DNA from: Streptomyces sp. CB02959
Lineage (GTDB): Bacteria; Actinomycetota; Actinomycetes; Streptomycetales; Streptomycetaceae
Assembly: GCF_002803155.1 (NCBI RefSeq)
Contig: NZ_NNBP01000021.1
Span: 62,001 to 126,000 of the forward strand
Direction of reading: 5' to 3'
Length of the DNA: 64,000 nucleotides
The notes beneath the pieces were generated by a model, which saw only the letters and a list, made by a program, of their open reading frames with translations, was not told the DNA's origin and did not search any database. This document shows, piece by piece, positions 16,716 to 24,879 of this stretch (position 1 is its first letter; each line of letters begins with the position of its first letter). The translations under genes were made by a program, and so were the position numbers.

Positions 16716-17237
16716 GTGCTGAATCCCATGGACACCGCACGGCTGTTGCCGTGGAGCAGCCCGGAGGGAAAGCCGTGTTACCTCATCGGCGGGACCGGGA
16801 CCGGGTACGTCTCCCGGCTCGCCGACCGGGTGGAGGCGGAGCAGATGGATGCGGCGGCCGAGTGCATCGAGGAGGCCGGTGACGTCCTCTCCGGGCGGGC
16901 CTGGACTCCGGGTGAACTCCACTTGTTGGCCGTGGAGTTGAACGTTCACCTGGCCAGGATTCACCGGGTCTCGGAGAGTCGGGGCGCCCGGTTGGTCCAG
17001 TGGGAGGGCGAGCGGGACGGGGACGACGAGGGCGACGAAGATGGCGAGGGCGGTGTGGATGACGCGGGTGGCGGTTACGCGCCCGCCGAGGACTTCCCCG
17101 ACCGGAACGGTCCCGAGGGCGGGCGGCACACGTCCCGCACGAGCCCACGGGCTCGGCTCGGGGCCCCGGTCCGTCCTGCGGGGAGCGTCCCGGGCGCTCC
17201 CCTGAAGGGTGCCGCGCGGGGGTCGTCCGCGCGGTGA
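16716..17237 (+). CDS. Small partner protein of the XRE regulator, with abnormal C-terminal extension
   Basis: The first ~95 residues (VLNPMDTARLLPWSSPEGKPCYL to HLARIHRVSESRGARL) match a small Streptomyces protein family found beside XRE regulators, normally about 95-100 residues. After that the frame runs on as an acidic, then basic low-complexity tail to 17237. The tail overlaps well-formed coding sequence on the other strand. GAGGAG lies 7 bases before GTG 16716; ATG 16728 is an alternative. The natural stop was probably lost at an insertion junction near 16985. Confidence 0.6.
   Translation: MLNPMDTARLLPWSSPEGKPCYLIGGTGTGYVSRLADRVEAEQMDAAAECIEEAGDVLSGRAWTPGELHLLAVELNVHLARIHRVSESRGARLVQWEGERDGDDEGDEDGEGGVDDAGGGYAPAEDFPDRNGPEGGRHTSRTSPRARLGAPVRPAGSVPGAPLKGAARGSSAR
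16985..17129 (-). pseudogene. Possible 5' remnant of a membrane or secreted protein gene
   Basis: From GTG 17129 downward the minus strand encodes a short leader, then a basic stretch and a clear hydrophobic helix (HTALAIFVALVVPVPLALPL). Third codon positions are almost all G or C, as in genuine genes here. Coding quality ends near 16985, where the small XRE partner gene begins on the other strand. This looks like the beginning of a gene truncated by the accessory insertion. The family is not identified. Confidence 0.4.
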
Positions 17238-17244
17238 GGGAGGC

Positions 17245-17312
17245 GGGTCCCGCTCTTCCCGGTGTCGGGGGAGGGCGGGACCCGGACCGGTTGTGTGGGC
17301 GGCCCGGTCCGG
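17245..17312. terminator. Hairpins after the FAD monooxygenase gene
   Basis: GGGTCCCGC (17245-17253) pairs with GCGGGACCC (17275-17283), and CCGGACCGG (17282-17290) pairs with CCGGTCCGG (17304-17312). Both lie just beyond the minus-strand stop at 17319 and can end transcription from either side. Confidence 0.6.
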
Positions 17313-17318
17313 CCCGTT

Positions 17319-18917
17319 TCAGACCGCGACGGGGGCCGCGCCGAAGTGCGACCGGAGTGCCTCGGTGATCGCCGCCGCCGCGGACTCCGGCGGGGCCGCC
17401 ACCGCGACGTAGCCGTCCGGGCGGATGAGGAAGACGGTGGGGGTGGTGCCGTAGGCGGCGCGGAGGTGGCCGTCGGGGTCGAGGAGGTCGGGGGTGGGGC
17501 CGCCGACGTGGACGGTGCGGAGGGGGGTGGTGCCGGCGGCCTCGGTGAGGGCGGTGGTGTCCAGGTCCGGGGCGTCGAGGGCGAGCACGGTGAAGTGCGG
17601 GCCGCGGAAGACGTCGAAGAGGTGGGTGGGGGTGCCGTCGGCGGTGGTGCAGGGGGCGTCGGGGGCGCGGTCGCCGGCGGTGCGGGCGCCCTCGGCCAGG
17701 TCGGTGCGGAGCTCGCGGGTGAGCGGGCTGTCCGGGTAGCCGATGCCGAGTTGGTGCAGCTCGCGGCCGCGGTGGAGGCTGCCGGAGCGGTGCAGCCGGG
17801 TGCTGGTGGCGAGGATGTCGGCGGCGATCGGGCGGCGCTCGGTCTCGTAGGTGTCGAGGAGGGCGTCGGGGGCGCCGTGCCGGAGCACTTGGCCGAGCTT
17901 CCAGCCGAGGTTGTAGGCGTCCTGGACGCTGGTGTTCAGGCCCTGGCCGCCGGCCGGGGAGTGGATGTGCGCGGCGTCGCCGGCCAGGAACACCCGGCCG
18001 TGGCGGTAGGTGTCGACCATGCCGGCCTTGGGGCGGTAGACGGACGTCCACAGCACCTCGCGGACCTGGTCGCGGGTGAGGTGGGTGTGCGTGGCGATCA
18101 GGTCGCGGATCGCCTCGTGGGAGGTGTCCGGCTCGGCGGTGGCCGCGGCGGCGAGCATCTGGAAGTCGTCGGTGCCGGCCAGCGGGAGGAGGCCGAGGAA
18201 ACCGCCGCTCGGCAGCGTCCAGCGGTGCCAGTGGTCGCGGTCGAGGCCGTCGAGGCGGACGTCGGCGAGGACGGCGTGGCCCGGGGCGAGCTCCGGCCCG
18301 GTCATCCGGACGCCGAGCTGCTTGCGGACGGTGCTGCCGCCGCCGTCGCAGGCGACCAGGTAGCGGGCCCGGACGGTGTGCACGGCGGCGTCGGGCCCGG
18401 TCAGGCGGGCCGTGACGCCGTCGTCGTCCTGGGTGAAGTCGGTGAGTGCGGTGGCCAGTCGGACGCTGCCGCCGAGGTCCCGCAGGCGGTCGTGGAGCAG
18501 TCGGACGTTGCGCCACTGGGGGAGCATCAGGCCCTCGGAGTGGGGGGTGGAGGGGGTCGGGGCGACCCGCTCGACCATCTCGTGGGTGCGGACGATCCGG
18601 CCGTCCTCCCACAGCGCCATGGGCGGGTAGACGCCGCCGGCGGCCCGTGCGGCGGGGAGCACGCCGAGGTCGTCGTAGACCTCCTGGGTGCGCGGCTGGA
18701 CGCCGGTGCCGCGGGCGCCGGGGGAGAGGGTGGTCTGCCGCTCGACGATCAGGGTGGTCACGCCCCGGCGGGCGAGGTCGATGCCGAGCGCGAGGCCGGT
18801 CGGGCCGGCGCCGGAGACGAGGACGTCGACGGGCGGCGCGGTGGCGTCCCCGGCGGTGGCCTCGAAGGTGCCCTCGGTGAGGTGGGCGAAGGTTTCCTTA
18901 ACGCTGTTAAGTGCCAT
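17319..18917 (-). CDS. FAD-dependent aromatic monooxygenase (class A)
   Basis: The 532-residue flavoprotein has the GxGxxG fold SGAGPTGLALG (about 34-44), the NAD(P)H-linked segment DGGGSTVRKQLG (about 190) and the FAD motif GRVFLAGDAAHIHSPAGGQG (about 310). A thioredoxin-like C-terminal domain follows, as in phenol hydroxylase-type enzymes. Relatives hydroxylate polyketides, rifampicin or tetracyclines, so drug inactivation is possible, but the substrate cannot be read from sequence. It is divergent from a TetR gene, and one 15-bp operator covers its codons 3-7. Confidence 0.85.
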   Translation of the reverse strand: MALNSVKETFAHLTEGTFEATAGDATAPPVDVLVSGAGPTGLALGIDLARRGVTTLIVERQTTLSPGARGTGVQPRTQEVYDDLGVLPAARAAGGVYPPMALWEDGRIVRTHEMVERVAPTPSTPHSEGLMLPQWRNVRLLHDRLRDLGGSVRLATALTDFTQDDDGVTARLTGPDAAVHTVRARYLVACDGGGSTVRKQLGVRMTGPELAPGHAVLADVRLDGLDRDHWHRWTLPSGGFLGLLPLAGTDDFQMLAAAATAEPDTSHEAIRDLIATHTHLTRDQVREVLWTSVYRPKAGMVDTYRHGRVFLAGDAAHIHSPAGGQGLNTSVQDAYNLGWKLGQVLRHGAPDALLDTYETERRPIAADILATSTRLHRSGSLHRGRELHQLGIGYPDSPLTRELRTDLAEGARTAGDRAPDAPCTTADGTPTHLFDVFRGPHFTVLALDAPDLDTTALTEAAGTTPLRTVHVGGPTPDLLDPDGHLRAAYGTTPTVFLIRPDGYVAVAAPPESAAAAITEALRSHFGAAPVAV

Positions 18918-18947
18918 GCCTTTGAGGCTGCCCTTAACGGTGTTAAG
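18897..18947. promoter_or_regulatory. Twin TetR operators
   Basis: CTTAACGCTGTTAAG (18897-18911) and CTTAACGGTGTTAAG (18933-18947) are 15-bp palindromes differing only at the central base, 36 bp centre to centre. The first lies inside the monooxygenase coding region (codons 3-7). The second overlaps TAAGTT, the likely -10 box of the TetR gene. The arrangement fits repression of both divergent genes. Confidence 0.8.
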
Positions 18948-18955
18948 TTGTCAAC

Positions 18956-19636
18956 ATGGCTTCGCGCATTGACCGGAAACTGGTGGTGGAGACCGCCCTG
19001 CGGCTGCTGAACGAGGGCGGGCTGGACGGCCTGACCCTCCGGCGGATCGCCAAGGAGCTCGACGTCCAGGCCCCGGCGCTCTACTGGCACTTCAAGAACA
19101 AGCAGGAGCTGCTGGACGAGATGGCGACCGAGATCTTCCGGCGGCTGTTCCGGTCGACACTGCCCGAGGGCGGGCCCGGGGCGGACGGCCGGTGGCCGTC
19201 CTGGCAGGAGATGGTGGTGCGCACCTGCGCCGCGCTCCGCCGGGAGCTGCTCACCTACCGCGACGGCGGCAAGGTCATCGCCGGGACGCGGATGACGGAC
19301 GACAGCTTCGCCGCCCCGCTGGAACTCTTCCTCAGCCACTTCACCGCGTCCGGCTTCACCCTGTCCGAGGCGGCCCGCGCCTGGTGGACCGCGTACAACT
19401 ACACGGTCGGGCTGGTCATCGAGGAGCAGTCGGTGCACCCCGACCCCGAGCACCGGGAGGTCCGCGACCCGTCCTACGACCTCGACGAGCGGGAGCGCCG
19501 ACTGGGCGCGGAGTACCCGCTCGCCGCACGGGCCGGGCGGACGCTCTTCGCGGACCTGGGGGAGGCGTTCGAGGCCGGGCTCCGGATCATCGTCGCCGGC
19601 ATCGAGGCCGACTACGTGCAGGCGCGGGGGCGTTGA
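18956..19636 (+). CDS. TetR-family repressor (TetR_C type) of the monooxygenase
   Basis: The 226-residue protein has an N-terminal helix-turn-helix (about 5-55, GLTLRRIAKELDVQAPALYWHFKNKQ) close to that of the classical tetracycline repressor. The C-terminal ligand domain is of the same subfamily. It probably represses the divergent FAD monooxygenase gene and itself. TAAGTT is 6 bases before the ATG with no ribosome site, suggesting a leaderless mRNA overlapping the operator. The inducer is unknown. Confidence 0.87.
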   Translation: MASRIDRKLVVETALRLLNEGGLDGLTLRRIAKELDVQAPALYWHFKNKQELLDEMATEIFRRLFRSTLPEGGPGADGRWPSWQEMVVRTCAALRRELLTYRDGGKVIAGTRMTDDSFAAPLELFLSHFTASGFTLSEAARAWWTAYNYTVGLVIEEQSVHPDPEHREVRDPSYDLDERERRLGAEYPLAARAGRTLFADLGEAFEAGLRIIVAGIEADYVQARGR

Positions 19637-19645
19637 CGGGAGTGT

Positions 19646-19666
19646 GGGGCGGGCCGGGCCCGCCCC
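19646..19666. terminator. Bidirectional terminator
   Basis: GGGGCGGGC (19646-19654) pairs with GCCCGCCCC (19658-19666) around a 3-base loop. It sits in the 42-base gap between the convergent TetR and acyltransferase genes. Confidence 0.6.
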
Positions 19667-19678
19667 GCCGGTGAGCGG

Positions 19679-20863
19679 TCAGCGGCGCGGGTCGATCGCG
19701 CGGCGCAGCCGCGGGGTCAGCGGACGCTCGACCCACCGGTGGAGCACCCACGCCAGCAGCAGCATCAGGCCGACGGTCAGCAGGAACGTGGCGTACGAGG
19801 GGAGCCCGGCGCCGCGGTGCAGCACGCCGATCACGACCCAGCCCAGGTGCTCGTGGACGAGGTAGAAGGGGTAGGTCAGCGCCCCGGCGACGGTCAGCCA
19901 GCGCCAGTTCGCCCAGCGGAGTGCGCCCAGGGCGACGGCGGCGACCGCGGTGAAGCCGAGGGTCACGATGGCGATGATCACGGTCGCCGAGCGGTAGGAG
20001 AAGGCGTGCGCGGACGGCGCGTGCCACAGGCCGGCGACCGCGTAGTGCTGGCCGATCAGCCAGCTGACCAGCACGATCGTCCAGGCGACCGGATCCCGGG
20101 GGCCGAAGCGGTGCAGCAGGTACAGGCCCACGCCGCCGATGAAGAACGGGGCGTACTGCGGCATCAGGACGGTGTTGAGGAACGGGTCGTGGGCGGACTG
20201 GGCCAGGGCCGCGGCCAGCGTCCAGCCGGCGCAGAACAGCACGACCCGGCCGCGGGTGGCGCCCGGCAGCACCACGCACAGCGCGAAGAGGGCGTAGAAG
20301 CGCATCTCCGCCCAGAGGGTCCAGCAGACGCCGAGGACCCGGTGCACGCCCAGCGGGTACTGGAGCATGGTGAGGTTCGTCAGCACCTCGCTCGGCGAGA
20401 GCGCCTTGAAGGCGACCCAGGGGAGCGCGAAGACCGCGGTGACCAGGAGGATCGCCACCCAGTACGCGGGATACAGGCGGGAGACGCGGCTCGCGATGAA
20501 CGACCGCAGGGTCCGGCCCCAGCCGCTGAGGCAGATGACGAAGCCGCTGATGACGAAGAAGATCTGGACGCCCAGGCACCCGTAGGCGAACGCGCTGGAG
20601 GCGTAGGGGAACTGGTGGGCCGGGGAGCCGCCCCAGGCCCGGGAGATGTCGCCGTTGCGGCCGCCGTAGTGGTACGCGGCGACCATCAGGGCGGCGAGCA
20701 GCCGCAGTCCGTCCAGGGCGCGCAGCCGGGCGGCGCCACCGCTCCGGCCGCGGCCCGGTATCGCGGTGTCCCGGGCGGCGGCCGGACCGGCGCCCGGCGC
20801 GCCGGCCGCGGTGCGGTCCGGCGCCACGCGGGGCGCCCCGGCCGCCGGTGAGGTGGTGGTCAT
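19679..20863 (-). CDS. Membrane O-acyltransferase (acyltransferase 3 family)
   Basis: The 394-residue membrane protein has about ten hydrophobic segments after a 45-residue Pro/Ala/Gly-rich N-terminus. ALDGLRLLAALMVAAYHYGG carries the family's Arg and His residues, and FFVISGFVI is typical. Such proteins acylate surface sugars. It is the last gene of a three-gene operon with a polysialyltransferase-like protein and a GT2 enzyme; its start overlaps the previous stop (ATGA). A role in decorating the cell-wall glycopolymer is inferred from that context. Confidence 0.85.
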   Translation of the reverse strand: MTTTSPAAGAPRVAPDRTAAGAPGAGPAAARDTAIPGRGRSGGAARLRALDGLRLLAALMVAAYHYGGRNGDISRAWGGSPAHQFPYASSAFAYGCLGVQIFFVISGFVICLSGWGRTLRSFIASRVSRLYPAYWVAILLVTAVFALPWVAFKALSPSEVLTNLTMLQYPLGVHRVLGVCWTLWAEMRFYALFALCVVLPGATRGRVVLFCAGWTLAAALAQSAHDPFLNTVLMPQYAPFFIGGVGLYLLHRFGPRDPVAWTIVLVSWLIGQHYAVAGLWHAPSAHAFSYRSATVIIAIVTLGFTAVAAVALGALRWANWRWLTVAGALTYPFYLVHEHLGWVVIGVLHRGAGLPSYATFLLTVGLMLLLAWVLHRWVERPLTPRLRRAIDPRR

Positions 20864-22224
20864 CAGGCGGCGGTCCGCTTCTTCAGTCGGCGCTGCACGG
20901 CCCGGGCCCGGCGCGCCACCCGGCGGACCGCGGCATTGCGCGGGATGAACGACAGCTGGGACGGGAGCGCGCCGGGCAGCGCCAGCGCGGTGAGCCGGCG
21001 GCGCTTGAAGTAGCGCCGGGTGAGCGGGCTCAGATGCGCCGCCAAGTAGCGTTCGGCGGCCGGTCGCAGATGCGGGTAGATCTGGTGCTGCATCGCGTAG
21101 CCGACGGCGGTGACCAGCGGGGCGACGTCCTTCGGGGTGGTGACGGTGCGCGGCCGCTCGCCGCGGTCGGCGAGGTCCGGCACCAGCGCGTCCACCAGCG
21201 TCACCGGCACCCGGTTGCTGTTCTGATACGGCGTCAGCCGCTCCAGCAGCAGCCCGGTGCCGGTCCGGGCCACCGGCAGGCCGTAGAAGACGGACGCGGT
21301 CAGCAGCGCGGTGGAGAAGCAGCCGACCACCAGCGCCGGCCGGGCCCGCTGGTAGAGGACCTCGGCGAGCACCGGCCGGTCCAGCACGGTCAGCGAGACC
21401 TCCAGCTTCTCGGCCTCCCGCTCCAGCAGCCGCGACCAGCGGGCCGGCGCCGACGGGTGCGGTTTGAAGACGATCTCGCGGTGGCCCCGCTCGACCGCCC
21501 CGCGCACCATCCGGACGTGCAGCTCCTCTTCCTCCTGCGGGGTGAGGATGGACAGCGCCGAGAGGTACTGGCCGAGCAGCAGTGCCGCGCCCTCAGGGAC
21601 GTCGGCCGGACCGTCCGGCGCCTCGTCGTCGGCGAGTTCGGCCAGCACCTTGGTGAAGGCGGCGGTCGGCACGGTCACCGGCTCGACCCCGAACTCGGTG
21701 AGCAGCAGCGGCTTCAGGCCCGGCACCAGGTCCAGGTGCAGCAGCCGGTCGATCCGGGTGCCGACCAGCGGGTCGAGCTTGTTGCGGGTCGGGCCGTAGC
21801 TCATCAGCCCGTCGGCGTAGACGTCGACGGGCGCGCCGGGGAACAGCTGCGCCAGCGCCAGCGCCGGGTTGACCTGGATCGACTCCACGACCAACGCGAC
21901 CTCGTCGTCGCCCAGTTCCCACAGAAGCCGCAGCTGCCGCTCCCACAGCGGGACGTCGTCGGGGCGCGGGGACCAGCCGCCGGGGTGGAACGGGCGGATC
22001 GTCTCGTTCCAGGACAGCACGCGGTCGAAGCGGTCGCGCAGCCGCGCGAAACCGGGCATCGCGTCCAGCGCCGGGGTGGTCTCCGGGGTCGTCGCGTTGT
22101 TGCTGATCAGCAGCAGTCGGCGGTCGGCCGGTGCGAACAGGTCGGCGTCCAGGGCGGCGGCCAGGGTCGCCGCGCCGTAGAGGGTGGACGCCAGAAAGAT
22201 CTGGGTACGGGGCCGGTCGGGCAT
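20863..22224 (-). CDS. Polysialyltransferase-like glycosyltransferase
   Basis: The 453-residue cytoplasmic protein resembles alpha-2,8-polysialyltransferases and related capsule sialyltransferases. The motifs HREIVFKPHPSAPARWS (about 270) and a later VGCFSTALLTASVFYGLPV correspond to the HP and S/T motifs that bind the CMP-sugar. The C-terminus is strongly basic (RRYFKRRRL, RRLKKRTAA), suited to membrane association. Overlaps with both neighbours (ATGA) indicate coupling. With CMP-Kdn synthesis genes divergent to it, polymerising Kdn is the likely role. Confidence 0.75.
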   Translation of the reverse strand: MPDRPRTQIFLASTLYGAATLAAALDADLFAPADRRLLLISNNATTPETTPALDAMPGFARLRDRFDRVLSWNETIRPFHPGGWSPRPDDVPLWERQLRLLWELGDDEVALVVESIQVNPALALAQLFPGAPVDVYADGLMSYGPTRNKLDPLVGTRIDRLLHLDLVPGLKPLLLTEFGVEPVTVPTAAFTKVLAELADDEAPDGPADVPEGAALLLGQYLSALSILTPQEEEELHVRMVRGAVERGHREIVFKPHPSAPARWSRLLEREAEKLEVSLTVLDRPVLAEVLYQRARPALVVGCFSTALLTASVFYGLPVARTGTGLLLERLTPYQNSNRVPVTLVDALVPDLADRGERPRTVTTPKDVAPLVTAVGYAMQHQIYPHLRPAAERYLAAHLSPLTRRYFKRRRLTALALPGALPSQLSFIPRNAAVRRVARRARAVQRRLKKRTAA

Positions 22225-23201
22225 CAGGCGGCGACCTCCGCCGGGGACGGGCGGCGGCGCAGCCGCCGCAGCCGGGACGCGCGCTGTACATCCATGGAAT
22301 CCAGGGCTTCCTTCAGTACGTCCTGCGGCATGCGTTTCATGGCCGCGGCGCTCATCGCCCGCAATTTACGGGCGACCGGTGGCTCGAATCGTTCGATCGA
22401 GCCGAGATGGTGGGAAATGATCGCGCAATACGTGCGCACCGCCTTCGGCAACAGCAGATGCGCGTCGCGGTCCCGCGCCGTTTCCTCGATCACCTGATCG
22501 AAAGCACGGATGAAGTCCAATTGCCGGACATCTCCGATCTGGGTCAGCGAGGATGCCACTCCGCGCCGGTAGAAAACCCCCAGCAGACCGGTCACCGCCA
22601 TGGATTTCGCCTCGCGGTGCAGCCGCCAGATCCACGGCCGGTCCTCCGCGGTGCGCAGCCCGTCGGTGAAGTGCAGCAGCCCGTCGTCGAGGAGCCGGCG
22701 GTGGTAGATCCCGGCCCAGGCGTACGCGTAGTCCACCGAGGTGGAGCGGTCGGCGGGCAGGATCAGGCTCCGCGGATCCATCACCACCCCCCGGCGGCCG
22801 TGCGGGACCCGGTGCACGGTGCGCGTCCGGGCGGTGCACTGGACGTGGTCCGTGCGGACGAAGTCGCACCCCAACTCCTCGATGACGGAGAGGAGTTCGG
22901 GGAGGTAGCCGGGGGCCAGCCAGTCGTCCCCGTCGAGGAAGGCGAGGTATTCGCCGCGGGCCGCGTCCAGTCCGGTGTTCCGGGCGGTGGCCAGGCCGCC
23001 GTTCTTCTCGTGCCGCAGCACCCGGGCGCCCGGGAGGTCCGCCGCGGCACGCATGAGGATCTCCGGCGTCCCGTCGCGTGAACAGTCGTCGACGAGCAGG
23101 AATTCGAAATCCTCGCGAGAGTTCGCCGCCAGGCTTTTCAGAGTATCGGGCGCGTATGTCTGCACGTTGTAGAACGGCACGACGACGGAGAGCTTAACCA
23201 C
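22224..23201 (-). CDS. Family 2 glycosyltransferase
   Basis: The 325-residue GT-A enzyme begins VVKLSVVVPFYNVQTYAPDTL. The nucleotide/metal motifs are VDDCSRDGT (about 38) and FLDGDDWLAPGYL (about 88), and the catalytic region has GLRTAEDRPWIWRLHREA. The acceptor sugar is unknown. GTG 23201 is preceded by TAACGT 7 bases upstream and no ribosome site, so the operon may start with a leaderless message. ATG 23231 is the upstream alternative. It is the first gene of the minus-strand glycopolymer operon. Confidence 0.85.
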   Translation of the reverse strand: MVKLSVVVPFYNVQTYAPDTLKSLAANSREDFEFLLVDDCSRDGTPEILMRAAADLPGARVLRHEKNGGLATARNTGLDAARGEYLAFLDGDDWLAPGYLPELLSVIEELGCDFVRTDHVQCTARTRTVHRVPHGRRGVVMDPRSLILPADRSTSVDYAYAWAGIYHRRLLDDGLLHFTDGLRTAEDRPWIWRLHREAKSMAVTGLLGVFYRRGVASSLTQIGDVRQLDFIRAFDQVIEETARDRDAHLLLPKAVRTYCAIISHHLGSIERFEPPVARKLRAMSAAAMKRMPQDVLKEALDSMDVQRASRLRRLRRRPSPAEVAA

Positions 23202-23302
23202 CCCCGTGACGTTAGGGGTGGCGCCCGGCATTCGTCTTGACGCGGCGCGTACTTGGCGGTGAACGAAGAATGGCGGGATGGTTAACCAGGCCGGTGACCG
23301 GT

Positions 23303-23335
23303 CGGTATCCGGGCGGTATCCGAACGGTATCCGGG
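23303..23335. promoter_or_regulatory. Three tandem 11-bp repeats between divergent glycopolymer operons
   Basis: CGGTATCCGGG, CGGTATCCGAA and CGGTATCCGGG lie head to tail (23303-23313, 23314-23324, 23325-23335). The pattern is a conserved 7-mer GGTATCC plus 4 variable bases, the same spacing as PhoP direct-repeat units, whose 7-mer is about G[GT]TCACC. The 7-mer matches at 5 of 7 positions. It may be a PhoP-type box or another operator with one-turn spacing. Confidence 0.45.
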
Positions 23336-23422
23336 TGGGTTGGGTATTCGTCGGTCGGCTGTTAACCCGTTGTTGCTCCTCAGTTGGCCCGCCAACCGTC
23401 GCGCCTTCCTAGCGTCTTCGAC

Positions 23423-24775
23423 GTGCCATCACGTACCCATTCCGCACCGCGGGTCGCGGTGCTCGCCGACTCGGACACCCGGTGGAAGTGGGGCGCCCTG
23501 ACCGCCCGCCGACTCCAGCCGGACGCCCGGCTCGACGGCTACCTGCTCCGCGGTCGCGCCACCCCCACCGTCCGCCAGCTCGGCGAGGTCGGCGCCCGCG
23601 CGGACTCGCTGCGGGAGATCCGGGGCGTCGACTTCCTCGACCTGATGGAACGCGGCGCGCACACCGGGGACCGCACCGGCTACGACGTCCTGGTGCTGGC
23701 CTGCGTCGGCGGCGCCGTCCAGGCGATGCTGCACGGACTGCGGCACGCCTGGCGCGCCCAGGCCCCGGCCGGCGGCCGCCGCCCCGTCGTCGTCACCGGC
23801 TACGTCGGCGTGGTCTACGAGAAGCTCGCCGACGGGCTGCTGCTGCGGCACGGCGCGGACGTGGTGCTCGCCAACTCCCGGCACGACGCGGACCGGTTCC
23901 GCGCCGTCTACCAGGGCGTCGGCGCACCGGACGACGGCGTCGTGGAGTGCGCGCTGCCCTTCCTCGGCGGCGCCCCCTACGAGGCCCCGAACACCCCGTA
24001 CACGGTGGTGTTCGCCGCCCAGCCCTCCGTCCCGGAGAACCGCGAGGGGCGAACGTACCTGCTGCGCAGGGCAGTCGAGCACGCCCGCCGGCACCCCGAC
24101 CGCGAGGTGCTGGTCAAACTCCGCAGCAAGCCCGGCGAGCACACCACCCACATCGAGGAACTGCCCTACCAGAAGCTCGCCGCCAGGCTCCCCGGCGGCC
24201 TGCCGTCCAACTGCCGCCTGGTGTACGGCAACATGGGCGAGGTCCTGGACCGCACCGACCTGATGGTCACGGTCAGCTCCACCGCCGCCCTGGAGTCGCT
24301 GCACCGCGGCATCCCCACCGCCGTCCTCACCGACCTAGGCATCCGCGAGGCGCTCGGCAACCACCACTTCCTCGGCTCCGGCTGCCTGGCCTCCTGGGAC
24401 GAACTCGACGCCGGCCACCGCCCGGAGCCCCGTCCGGAGTGGCTGGCCCGCCAGGGCGTCGCCGCGGACGGGACATACGCGACCGCCTTCGACGCCGCCC
24501 GCGACCGGGTCGCCGCCCTGGCCGCCGCCGACCACCTGCCGCCGCTCACCCCGTACTACACGCCCCGCACCGCCCCCGGCTACCTGCCCGGCATCCTCGC
24601 CCGCTACGGCCTGGACCCGCAGGGCGCACCGCTCGCCGGGCACGTCGAGTCGGCCCAAGAGGCCGCCGGGCTGCGGAAGTTCGCCCGCGACACGGTGCGC
24701 GAGGCGGCCCGGGGCGCCTACCGGCACGGCGTCCAACGCGTCGCACCCGCCATCCGCCGCTGGGGGCAACTGTGA
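23423..24775 (+). CDS. DUF6716-like protein, putative glycosyltransferase of the surface glycopolymer cluster
   Basis: The 450-residue soluble protein starts VPSRTHSAPRVAVLADSDTRWKWG. A GT-B-like layout is suggested by an N-terminal half ending in ANSRHDADRFRAVYQG and a C-terminal half with REVLVKLRSKPGEHTTH and LMVTVSSTAALESLHRGIPTAV, a typical nucleotide-sugar loop. No precise activity can be assigned. GTG 23423 has TAGCGT 7 bases upstream and no ribosome site. It is followed by the CMP-sugar synthetase in the same operon. Confidence 0.7.
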   Translation: MPSRTHSAPRVAVLADSDTRWKWGALTARRLQPDARLDGYLLRGRATPTVRQLGEVGARADSLREIRGVDFLDLMERGAHTGDRTGYDVLVLACVGGAVQAMLHGLRHAWRAQAPAGGRRPVVVTGYVGVVYEKLADGLLLRHGADVVLANSRHDADRFRAVYQGVGAPDDGVVECALPFLGGAPYEAPNTPYTVVFAAQPSVPENREGRTYLLRRAVEHARRHPDREVLVKLRSKPGEHTTHIEELPYQKLAARLPGGLPSNCRLVYGNMGEVLDRTDLMVTVSSTAALESLHRGIPTAVLTDLGIREALGNHHFLGSGCLASWDELDAGHRPEPRPEWLARQGVAADGTYATAFDAARDRVAALAAADHLPPLTPYYTPRTAPGYLPGILARYGLDPQGAPLAGHVESAQEAAGLRKFARDTVREAARGAYRHGVQRVAPAIRRWGQL

Positions 24776-24879
24776 GCGACGCCGGAAGAAGCGAACGCCC
24801 CGGCACCGTGCGCGACGCGCGGCGCAGCGGCACCCGACCAGGAACCGCGACCGCCCCCCGCCCGACCAAGGAGAGCCCC

